From positions 1-50,102 of the forward strand of contig UQIT01000014.1 of NCBI GenBank assembly GCA_900541175.1: a stretch of 50,102 nt of DNA, read 5' to 3'. The notes below the pieces were generated by a model. The model ran no database searches. It was not told the origin of the DNA and saw nothing but the letters and a program-made list of their open reading frames with translations. A program made the position numbers and the translations under genes. Numbering within the stretch: the first letter of the stretch is position 1; the number at the start of each line of letters is the position of its first letter. Origin of the DNA: an uncultured Collinsella sp. GTDB lineage: Bacteria > Actinomycetota > Coriobacteriia > Coriobacteriales > Coriobacteriaceae. This document shows positions 24,587-31,872 of this stretch, piece after piece.

Positions 24587-24658
24587 GCCCTGGCCTTTCC
24601 TTTGCCTAGCGCGACCCTCGCGGAGCGCGTGAGCGATAGGGAAAGGAAAGGCCAGGGC
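24587..24658. repeat. 22-bp inverted-repeat hairpin
   Basis: Arms 24587-24608 and 24637-24658 pair with one mismatch and contain GGCCTTTCC. The loop holds GCGCG/CGCGT repeats. It lies between the aldolase remnant and the intact aldolase stop, and may also terminate the aldolase transcript. Confidence 0.7.
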
Positions 24659-24688
24659 GAGCAGCCCGCGGCGTAGCCAGTGTTCGCG

Positions 24689-25393
24689 TTACGGCAGAAT
24701 ATGAAAGCCGAGCGAGGCGATATCCTTGGCAAAGCCGCGGACGGTGTCGAGCGAGACCTCGTACGGGTCGCGACCGATGTTCTTGCGCTTGGCCAGGATG
24801 CTGTTGGGCACCGTAATAATCTGGCAACCGCAGGCCTCGGCCTGGTAAATGTTAATGAGCTCGCGCGTGGACGCCCACAGGACCTCACAGTTGGGCTTGG
24901 CGACGGCCTTCTTGACCGACTCCGTCATAAACGGAATGGGGTCGACGCCGGTATCGGCGATACGGCCGGCAAAGAGCGAGATGATGGACGGCGTCTCGGT
25001 GTCAACGGCCTCGACCATCTCGTCAACCTGCTTAGGCGTAAAGATGGTGGTGACGTTGACCTTGATGCCGTCGGCCGAAAGCTTGCGGACCAGCTCGGCG
25101 GTGGACTCGCCCTTGGTGGTCACGCACGGAATCTTGACGTAGACGTTCTCGGCCCAGGTAGCGATCTCGCGGGCCTCGACCTCCATGGTCTCGACGTCGT
25201 CGGCAAAGACCTCAAACGAGACGGATACATCGGTGATGTGGGCCAGGACCTCCTTGGCAAACGCGCGGTAATCCGTCACGCCGCCCTTCTTCATAAGGGA
25301 CGGGTTGGTCGTGAAACCCTGAACGTTGCCGTTCTCGTACATGTCGAGCATGCCCTCGAGGTTTGCACCGTCAGCGAACACCTTGATTGCCAT
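24689..25393 (-). CDS. Fructose-6-phosphate aldolase / small transaldolase (TalC/FSA type)
   Basis: Class I aldolase-fold enzyme of 234 residues. The start MAIKVFADGANLEGML and GFTTNPSLMKKGG match the FSA/TalC subfamily, and the Schiff-base Lys is about Lys87 in VYVKIP. The fold continues through NVTTIFTPKQVDEM, ISLFAGRIADTG and LWASTREL. Members either cleave fructose 6-phosphate to dihydroxyacetone and glyceraldehyde 3-phosphate or act as transaldolases in the pentose-phosphate pathway; sequence alone does not separate these safely. The ATG at 25393 has AAAGGA upstream; an earlier start adds 8 residues. It is monocistronic, with about 190 bp of AT-richer leader region between it and the HAD gene. 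A short remnant of a second copy lies downstream. Confidence 0.88.
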   Translation of the reverse strand: MAIKVFADGANLEGMLDMYENGNVQGFTTNPSLMKKGGVTDYRAFAKEVLAHITDVSVSFEVFADDVETMEVEAREIATWAENVYVKIPCVTTKGESTAELVRKLSADGIKVNVTTIFTPKQVDEMVEAVDTETPSIISLFAGRIADTGVDPIPFMTESVKKAVAKPNCEVLWASTRELINIYQAEACGCQIITVPNSILAKRKNIGRDPYEVSLDTVRGFAKDIASLGFHILP

Positions 25394-25586
25394 CTGCCTG
25401 ATTCCTTTCGTTAGCATACGGCCGATAAACTGCTAAACACTTTACCTACGTTTATCAAGGCGTGAACTGCGGTTTTTTATCTTCTCGGCGAACGGTATGA
25501 ACACCTCAGTGTTTGGATTGATAAATCGATTGAGCATGCAAAAGCAAAGAGTCGCAGTTTGAGCAAACGTCAGAACGCGGGATTCA

Positions 25587-26414
25587 TTAGATGAGGCCGA
25601 AATGCTGCATCGCTGTGACGGTGCCGTCGTGTGCGACGTCGTCGGTCACGTAGTCGGCGACCGCCTTGACCTCAGGCATGGCGTTGCCCATGGCGACAGC
25701 CGTCTCGACCGCAGCGAGCATGCCCAGGTCGTTACCCGAATCGCCGAAGCCAAAGGTGCGCGCGTTGCCGGTGCGACCCAGGTATTCCAGCGCTCGCGCC
25801 ACGCCTACGCCCTTGTCGATGCCCTTGGGGCTCAGCTCGCGATTCTGACCACCGGTGTTGCACAGCTCAAACTCGCGATCGATAAAGCCATCATCGTTGG
25901 CTACGCGAGCCAGGTCGCTCGCGACGATGCCTACCTTGCCCACGCGCAGACGGCCGTCGACGCGCATTTCCTCGGTGCTGTGCACCACAGAAGTGCCAAT
26001 CAGAGACGACTGCTCAACACCCGCGGGTTCCAGGGCAAAAGTAGCCACGTTGGTCTCGAAAAAGGCTTCAATCCCTGCCGCGGCCATACGGCGTGCAAGC
26101 TCCTCAACAATGTCTTCGTCAAAGCAGTCCTCATACACCACGCGGCCCTCGACCTCGAGCGTGGCGCCCGCCATGGCAACGACGCCCGCGGGGTCGAGCG
26201 CACGCAAGCTATCGGCGATGAGCCACAGGGGGCGACCCGTGCAGATAAACGCCTTGTGTCCCGCGTCGCGCAGACGATGAAACGCCTCGACGACCGCCTG
26301 CGAGGGGCGAACCGCCGAAAAGTCCTTGTCGGTCATGTTGTCGGGATCGAACGACGTCAGCGTGCCGTCCACGTCAAAAAAGAGCACAGCGGGTTCGGGA
26401 CACGCATCAATCAT
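25587..26414 (-). CDS. HAD-superfamily phosphatase (Cof-like)
   Basis: Cytoplasmic phosphohydrolase of 275 residues. HAD motif I is DVDGTLTSFD near residue 14, motif II is CTGRP, motif III Lys is in the SPKGIDKGVG segment, and motif IV is FGDSGNDLGMLAAV. A C2-type cap lies between motifs II and III, so it belongs to the Cof/YbjI-like group that acts on small phosphorylated metabolites. The ATG at 26414 has AAAGGA nine bases upstream. It is divergent from the rRNA methyltransferase gene, with only 75 bp between the starts. Confidence 0.9.
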   Translation of the reverse strand: MIDACPEPAVLFFDVDGTLTSFDPDNMTDKDFSAVRPSQAVVEAFHRLRDAGHKAFICTGRPLWLIADSLRALDPAGVVAMAGATLEVEGRVVYEDCFDEDIVEELARRMAAAGIEAFFETNVATFALEPAGVEQSSLIGTSVVHSTEEMRVDGRLRVGKVGIVASDLARVANDDGFIDREFELCNTGGQNRELSPKGIDKGVGVARALEYLGRTGNARTFGFGDSGNDLGMLAAVETAVAMGNAMPEVKAVADYVTDDVAHDGTVTAMQHFGLI

Positions 26415-26456
26415 ATGGGTTCCTTTCGAGGATAAGGGCAAACGAAGCATCCATCA

Positions 26457-26462
26457 TATAAT
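26457..26462 (+). promoter_or_regulatory. Candidate -10 box of the rlmKL-like gene
   Basis: Exact TATAAT, 27 bp before the ATG. The -35 region (about 26434-26439) is poor, so the promoter call is tentative. Confidence 0.4.
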
Positions 26463-26489
26463 GGAGCGACGCAACCAGAGAGGTCACCC

Positions 26490-29057
26490 ATGGAATTTTA
26501 CGCAAGCTGCCCCGAAGGCTTTGAGTCCGCACTCGCCGATGAGCTTAAACGCCTCGGGCTTTCGCATGTTCGCCGGCTGAAGGGCCGCGCCACGTTTGAG
26601 GGCGAGCTCGAAGAAGGCTACCGCGCCTGTCTGTGGTCGCGCCTAGCGAGCCGCGTGTTTGCGGTGCTCGGGCGCTTTGAGGCGCAGGATGCCGATGAGC
26701 TGTACGATAGCGTTTACGACATCGCCTGGGAGAACATCGTCCGCCCCGGCGCCACCATTGCCATCACCGCCCGCGGCGTGACCGAGCAGCTGCGCAACAC
26801 GCGCTTCTCGGCCCTGCGCGCCAAGGACGCGCTGTGCGACCGTCTGGCCGAGACCACGGGCCGTCGCGCCGATGTCGACGCTGCCGATCCCGACGTTCAC
26901 CTGTTGCTTTCGCTGCGCCAGCGCCGCGCGAGCATCAGCCTGGACCTTTCGGGCAACCCGCTGTTCAAGCGCCTGCCGCCCGCGGCGATCCGTGCCGGCG
27001 AGGGTGCGCACGTGTTGCGCCCCGACTACGCCGCCCTGGTGCTGGCGCAGGTCGGCTGGACCGCACTGTGCGAGCGCGAGTTGACGGCCGACGATTACGA
27101 GAATGAAGCCCTTCCCACGCTAATCGATGCCTCGTGCGCCGGCGGCGGCCTGTTGCTGGAAGCCGTGAACATTCTGACCGACCGCGCCCCGGGCGCCGCA
27201 CGCGAGCGCTGGGGCTTTGAGGGCTGGCAGCTGCACGACGCCGCTCTGTGGGAGCAGCTGCTTGCCGAGGCGCGCGAGCGCGAGGCGGCAGCGCGCGAGC
27301 GCCAGGCGCGCATCGTGGCCGTAGACATCGACCCCGCCGCCCGCAAGACCGCCGAGCGCATGGTCAAGTGTGCCGGCTACAAGCGCTTTGTCGATTTTTG
27401 CGCCGCCAAGTCCGGCACCGTGCTGGACCATGCGGGCGCTGTCGCCGGCGCCGCCGTGGTCGCAGACACCACTGAGACCCCGCTTTCGCTCATGCACGAC
27501 GCCATGACGCTCATCGGCGAGCTGCGCCGTGCGCCCGAGCTCGCTTCGGCACCGGTCGCCGCGCTCACCCGCGATGGCCTTATGGCCCGCGCGCTCCATG
27601 CCGAGCCCGCGCGCTCCATCGCCGTCATGCCCAATAACGAGGAGGCGGCTATTGAGGTTTGGCCCTCGCTCGACCACGCCGCCGCAGCGTTTGAGGCTGC
27701 GGCCAGCGCGGATGCCGAGGCCGAGGTTGCGGATGCCAACGAAGCCAACGACGAAGCCGCCGCTTCCTCCATGCCCGAACCTACCGCCACGCTCGACTTG
27801 GGCGACGGCAAGCCGCTGCCCGTGCTCATCCCGGAGTCCGAGCAGTTCGCCAACCGCCTGCGCAAGAACGCCCGTCTGCGCCGCAAGTGGGCCAAGCGCG
27901 AGGGCGTGAGCTGCTACCGCGTCTACGATGCCGACCTGCCCGACTACTCCGCCGCCATCGACCTGTACGAGGGCTGCCCGCAGACGCCGGGCCGCTGGCT
28001 CGTCATCGCCGAATACGCCGCACCCAAGACCATCGATCCCGCGCTAGCCCAGGCCCGCATGCTCGACATCTTGGCCATCGCGCCGCGTATCCTTGATGTT
28101 CCGGCCGAGCATGTGCACGCCAAGGCCCGCATGCGTTCGCGCGGCGGCTCGCAGTACGGTAAGCAGGGCGCCGGCAAGGGCGGCTCGGGCGAGCGCGCCA
28201 ACATCGCGCGCCGTCGTCTGCCGCTCATCGAAGAGGGCGGACTCACCTTTGCCGTCAACTTTGACGACTATTTGGATGTGGGCATCTTCCTGGATCATCG
28301 CGTCACGCGCAACCTGGTGCGCGAGCACGCCAAGCAGGCGCGCCGCTTCCTCAACCTGTTTGCCTACACCGGCACCGCCACCTGCTATGCGGCCGACGGC
28401 GGCGTCGAGGAGACCGTGACAGTCGACCTTTCCAACACCTACCTGGACTGGGCCGAGCGCAATATGCGCCAGAACGGCTTTGTTGGTCCGCAGCATCATT
28501 TTGTGCGCGACGACGTGCTCGCCTGGATTCGCGACCAGCGCCAGACGCGCAACCGCTGGGACCTGATCTTTGTCGACCCGCCCACGTTCTCGAACTCGTC
28601 AAAGATGGGCCGCCGTACCTGGGATGTCCAGCGCGACCATGTTGAGCTTTTGGCCGGCGTGTCGCGCCTGCTCGCACAGGGCGGACATGCCATCTTTAGC
28701 TGCAACCTGCGCGGCTTCCGCCCCGAAACGCGCAAGCTCGCGCGTGCGGGCGTGGTGCTACAGGACATTACGGCGCAGACCATCCCCGAGGATTTCGCAC
28801 GCAACCAGAAGGTGCATCATTGCTATATCGTGCGCCGCCTGCCCATCGAGGACGCCATGGCCGAGGTCGGCTTTAGCGCCGAGGAAATTGCCGAGCGCGT
28901 CGAGGAACTGCGTAACCCCGAGGCCCGCAAGCCCCGTGCGGCAGTACCCACGCACGCGCAGACCGGCCACGGCAAGTCCAACTTTGCCGGCAAACCCTCC
29001 CCTGCCGGCAAGTCCAAAAAGAAGAAGTTCTACGCCAGCAAGCCCAAGGATAAATAG
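26490..29057 (+). CDS. RlmKL-like bifunctional 23S rRNA guanine methyltransferase
   Basis: Large rRNA methyltransferase of 855 residues aligning over its length with E. coli RlmKL (m2G2445 and m7G2069). In order: a THUMP-containing N-terminus (EFYASCPEGFESALADELKRLG), an RlmL-type domain (about 165-400), a linker rich in Ala/Glu, and the RlmK half beginning FANRLRKNARLRRKWAKREG. The RlmK half has LNLFAYTGTATCYAA and the catalytic motif VDPPTFSNS (about 694). The tail is basic and Lys-rich. The RlmK half looks fully functional. In the RlmL half the SAM motif is DASCAGGG in place of DPMCGSGT, and the expected NPPYG is replaced by ADTTETPLS, so that activity is probably lost. AGAGAGG precedes the ATG. 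Confidence 0.88.
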   Translation: MEFYASCPEGFESALADELKRLGLSHVRRLKGRATFEGELEEGYRACLWSRLASRVFAVLGRFEAQDADELYDSVYDIAWENIVRPGATIAITARGVTEQLRNTRFSALRAKDALCDRLAETTGRRADVDAADPDVHLLLSLRQRRASISLDLSGNPLFKRLPPAAIRAGEGAHVLRPDYAALVLAQVGWTALCERELTADDYENEALPTLIDASCAGGGLLLEAVNILTDRAPGAARERWGFEGWQLHDAALWEQLLAEAREREAAARERQARIVAVDIDPAARKTAERMVKCAGYKRFVDFCAAKSGTVLDHAGAVAGAAVVADTTETPLSLMHDAMTLIGELRRAPELASAPVAALTRDGLMARALHAEPARSIAVMPNNEEAAIEVWPSLDHAAAAFEAAASADAEAEVADANEANDEAAASSMPEPTATLDLGDGKPLPVLIPESEQFANRLRKNARLRRKWAKREGVSCYRVYDADLPDYSAAIDLYEGCPQTPGRWLVIAEYAAPKTIDPALAQARMLDILAIAPRILDVPAEHVHAKARMRSRGGSQYGKQGAGKGGSGERANIARRRLPLIEEGGLTFAVNFDDYLDVGIFLDHRVTRNLVREHAKQARRFLNLFAYTGTATCYAADGGVEETVTVDLSNTYLDWAERNMRQNGFVGPQHHFVRDDVLAWIRDQRQTRNRWDLIFVDPPTFSNSSKMGRRTWDVQRDHVELLAGVSRLLAQGGHAIFSCNLRGFRPETRKLARAGVVLQDITAQTIPEDFARNQKVHHCYIVRRLPIEDAMAEVGFSAEEIAERVEELRNPEARKPRAAVPTHAQTGHGKSNFAGKPSPAGKSKKKKFYASKPKDK

Positions 29058-29062
29058 ACAAC

Positions 29063-29127
29063 GTTGCGGTGGAATACGGACTGTTTTGCCTGGAATTAGG
29101 TAAATTTAGACCGTATTTCACCGCAAC
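29063..29127. repeat. GTTGCGGTGGAATA palindrome, copy 1
   Basis: Seventeen-base stem (29063-29079 with 29111-29127, one wobble) between the convergent rlmKL-like and kdpE-like genes. A second copy is at 48261-48325. It may act as a bidirectional terminator. Confidence 0.75.
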
Positions 29128-29152
29128 TCATATTGGTATGGCGGATGCCGAC

Positions 29153-29866
29153 CTATCCCTGGATGACCAATCGGTAACCAATACCCACGTGCGTCTGGAT
29201 ATAGCGCGGATGCGCGGGGTCGGACTCGATCTTCTTACGCAACGTGCCCATAAAGACACGCAGGCTCGCCAGGTCGCTCTTGGTCGCCGTGCCCCAAATC
29301 TCGTGCAGGATAAACTGGTGCGTCAGTACCTTGTCGGCGTTATGCGCCAGCAGGCACAGGAGCTTATACTCGATCGGCGTCAGATGCAGTTCCTCGCCAT
29401 CCATCGTGGCGATGCCGGCATCAAAATCGATATGCAGCTCACCGGTATCGAACGAGCCCTCGGAGACAACGCCGCCCGTCTGCGCATACGAAAGGCGCCT
29501 GAGCGTCGTGCGAATGCGCGCGAGCAGTTCCTCGACCGAAAACGGCTTGGTCAGGTAGTCGTCGGCGCCGGCATCGAGCGCGCGGATTTTGTCCGCATCC
29601 TCGCTGCGCGCCGAGACCACGATAATCGGCATGCCCGACCATGCGCGCACCGACTCCACCACCTTGACGCCGTCCATATCGGGCAGGCCCAGATCGAGCA
29701 GCACAATGCTCGGCGCCTGCGATGAGGCGGCGGCGATGGCGGCATGGGCGGTCTCCACAGCCATATGACGCAAGCCGTGCGCCTCGAGCGCGGCAACAAT
29801 AAGATTGCGAACGGCGGGGTCGTCCTCAACGACCAAGATGAGCGGTTTTACGGCAGAGTTCGGCAC
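29153..29866 (-). CDS. KdpE-like OmpR-family response regulator
   Basis: DNA-binding response regulator of 237 residues. The receiver domain has the acidic pair at 15-16, phospho-acceptor Asp58 (VLLDLGLPDMDG) and Lys107 (DYLTKPF). A winged-helix output domain follows (LTPIEYKLLCLLAHNADKVLTHQFILHEIWG, then HVGIGYRL). This pattern is the KdpE subgroup. GTG at 29866 is chosen because AAGGAG lies eight bases upstream; it begins 4 bp after the kinase stop, so the two are translated together. Target genes are likely kup and the upstream small gene, because no kdpFABC is present in the window; that is inference. Confidence 0.93.
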   Translation of the reverse strand: MPNSAVKPLILVVEDDPAVRNLIVAALEAHGLRHMAVETAHAAIAAASSQAPSIVLLDLGLPDMDGVKVVESVRAWSGMPIIVVSARSEDADKIRALDAGADDYLTKPFSVEELLARIRTTLRRLSYAQTGGVVSEGSFDTGELHIDFDAGIATMDGEELHLTPIEYKLLCLLAHNADKVLTHQFILHEIWGTATKSDLASLRVFMGTLRKKIESDPAHPRYIQTHVGIGYRLVIQG

Positions 29867-29870
29867 AGCG

Positions 29871-31496
29871 CTACTCCTTATCAAACGAAACGTCGGCGGC
29901 GGGAAGTTCAATCGTAAAGACCGAACCGTGCGGGTCCGCCGCGGCAACCTCTATGCTACCGCCATGTGCCAACGCAATGGAACGGCAGAGCGAAAGACCC
30001 AGGCCAACGCTGCGGTGGCTGTCGGCCAGACCATGGTTGGCGGTATAGAACGACTCGAAGATCCGCTCGCGATCCTCGGGTGCGATGCCCGGACCATCAT
30101 CGGCCACCGAGCACGCCACGCGTCCATCGTCGACGCTAATCGAAATCATGATATGCGAGCCCGCGGGCGTATAGGTGATGGCGTTGTTCACCAGATTGAC
30201 CACCAGCTGCACCATCAGGCGTGCATCGACGTTGACGAGCGCCGGCTCATCGCACGCCACCACCTTAAGGTCGTGCTCGCGCACGGCAGGGTTCACGTGG
30301 CGCAGCGCCTCCTCGACGATATCGTCCATGAGCTCGAGCGTGGTCGACAGGCGCATACCGCCACCCTCGAGCTTGGTGATGGCGAGCAGGTTCTCGACGG
30401 TGGCGTTGAGCCACAGCGCATCCGAGCGAATGGACAGGAGCAGGCCGCGGCGCGTCTGGGCATCGAGCACCGCGGTGCCGGTCGAGCCCTGATCGAGCAG
30501 CACGTCGGCATTACCCGAAATACTGGTAAGCGGCGTGCGCAGATCATGCGAGATGGAGCGCAGCAGGTTGGCGCGCAGCTGTTCGTTTTTGGCGAGCACC
30601 GCCGCTTCCTCGCGGGCCTCCATGGCGCGGGCGCGGTCGAGCGCCAGCTCGCCTTCGCTCACGATGGCATCGGCAAGTGTCCGCTCCTCGTGCGTCAGCA
30701 CGTCGGGCTCGGCAACGATTGCCAGCACGCCCACCACCGAGGCGGGGTCGCCCGAGCGCACGAAGCCGTCGCCCGTGCGAACCGTCAGGTAGATGCCATA
30801 AAACGCCGAGCCGCCATAGGTGGCATCGAGCGGCGTTCCCACATAGGCGGACGCCGAGAGCCGCGGCGGCATCTGCGGCGCCAGTTCATGCACCGGCGCG
30901 GCATCGCCCACGGCCGTGTAAGTCGCACGTGGCAGCAGGTCATCACCATCGGCATCGGCGCTGTACCACACGACCGGACAGCCCGAAAGACGCGCCAGCT
31001 GCGTTGCCATGGCATGGACAATCTGCTGCTGATCGGCGCACCGCTGCAGCATGCGATTGGTCTCGAGCACCATATGCGTGCGACGGTCGCTGGCGGCAGC
31101 CTGCGCCAAGGCGCGGCGCAGGGCCAACGCAATCGAGCTCGACACAAGCGAGACCACAAACATGATGAAGAACATGCCGGGATAGACACGGTCGATAAAC
31201 GACAGCGAGCAGCGCGGGTCGACAAACAAGAAGTTGTAGAGCGCCACGGCGGCAGCCGAGCTCAGCAAGCAATACAGGCGACTGCAGGTAAAGAATGCGC
31301 ACAGCTGAACGGCGAACACATAGACAATCATGATGCTCGGCGCGAGACCCGGATGGTCGAGCAGCGCGCCCACAATCGTCGCCGTGACCAGCAGCCCCAC
31401 CGACACGCAGGCGTCATACAGAGGAGTGCGGCGCGTCAGCGTTGTGCGCCGCCACCAAAAGCTATCGGCAATATCGCCGTCCGTACGGACGTCCAT
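29871..31496 (-). CDS. KdpD-like sensor histidine kinase lacking the N-terminal KdpD domain
   Basis: Membrane sensor kinase of 541 residues. It starts with four close hydrophobic segments (about 28-125) of the DUF4118 type found in KdpD, then a GAF-like region (about 145-290) and a HisKA domain with phospho-acceptor His317 in SISHDLRTPLTSISG. The ATPase domain has NNAITYT, DDGPGI and GLGLSL. Full KdpD has about 400 further N-terminal residues (KdpD and Usp domains that bind ATP and c-di-AMP); these are absent, so it is a truncated form by domain count and not by frameshift. The ATG at 31496 follows GAGAGGGG. It lies downstream of kup and the 64-residue gene and upstream of the kdpE-like gene. 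Confidence 0.92.
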   Translation of the reverse strand: MDVRTDGDIADSFWWRRTTLTRRTPLYDACVSVGLLVTATIVGALLDHPGLAPSIMIVYVFAVQLCAFFTCSRLYCLLSSAAAVALYNFLFVDPRCSLSFIDRVYPGMFFIMFVVSLVSSSIALALRRALAQAAASDRRTHMVLETNRMLQRCADQQQIVHAMATQLARLSGCPVVWYSADADGDDLLPRATYTAVGDAAPVHELAPQMPPRLSASAYVGTPLDATYGGSAFYGIYLTVRTGDGFVRSGDPASVVGVLAIVAEPDVLTHEERTLADAIVSEGELALDRARAMEAREEAAVLAKNEQLRANLLRSISHDLRTPLTSISGNADVLLDQGSTGTAVLDAQTRRGLLLSIRSDALWLNATVENLLAITKLEGGGMRLSTTLELMDDIVEEALRHVNPAVREHDLKVVACDEPALVNVDARLMVQLVVNLVNNAITYTPAGSHIMISISVDDGRVACSVADDGPGIAPEDRERIFESFYTANHGLADSHRSVGLGLSLCRSIALAHGGSIEVAAADPHGSVFTIELPAADVSFDKE

Positions 31497-31526
31497 CAGC
31501 GCCCCGCCCCTCTCTCAAAAACAAAA

Positions 31527-31575
31527 ACCACCACAAAGGGACAGGCACCTTTGTGGTGGTTTCCCTTGTGGTGGT
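31527..31575. repeat. CACAAAGG palindrome with extra half-arm, copy D
   Basis: Thirteen-base stem ACCACCACAAAGG (31527-31539) with its complement at 31548-31560, plus a further direct copy of TTGTGGTGGT at 31566-31575. It lies between the 64-residue gene and the kinase gene and may separate expression of kup from the two-component genes. Confidence 0.75.
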
Positions 31576-31608
31576 TCCAAGTGTAAAGCCTTCTACGACC
31601 GGCGGTCG

Positions 31609-31803
31609 CTAGACAAACAGCACGTGCGCGAGCAGCGCGCAAACGCACGCCGCGACAAGCAGCGTCACCACGATCGAGATCACGCGGTCGGCCATGTCCA
31701 TGTTGGCACGGTTCGTAAAGAACCGATCTTCGGCGGCGTCGACGCGCGCCTCACGCACCAGCTCGGCCGCAAGATCGCGACCGTCAAGCACCTTTGCATC
31801 CAT
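31609..31803 (-). CDS. Small single-TM membrane protein (64 aa)
   Basis: I do not recognise a family. A charged N-terminal half (LDGRDLAAELVREARVDAAEDRFF) is followed by NRANMDMADR and one C-terminal membrane segment, VISIVVTLLVAACVCALLAHVLFV, that runs to the last residue. A strong ribosome site (GGGAGGAAACC) supports the ATG at 31803. It sits 69 bp after the kup stop and upstream of a KdpD-like kinase. A role as a small partner of the transporter or kinase, as KdpF is for KdpFABC, is possible but only by position. Confidence 0.75.
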   Translation of the reverse strand: MDAKVLDGRDLAAELVREARVDAAEDRFFTNRANMDMADRVISIVVTLLVAACVCALLAHVLFV

Positions 31804-31872
31804 GGTTTCCTCCCAGGACTCAATCCCCGTCAATACAAGCCCGCCCGTTCGCAGACAAACCTCGAGCGTCGA

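Noticed and set aside
24689..25393. Assigning the enzyme definitely as transaldolase
   Set aside because: FSA and small transaldolases share the motifs seen here; the distinction needs residue-level comparison or assay.
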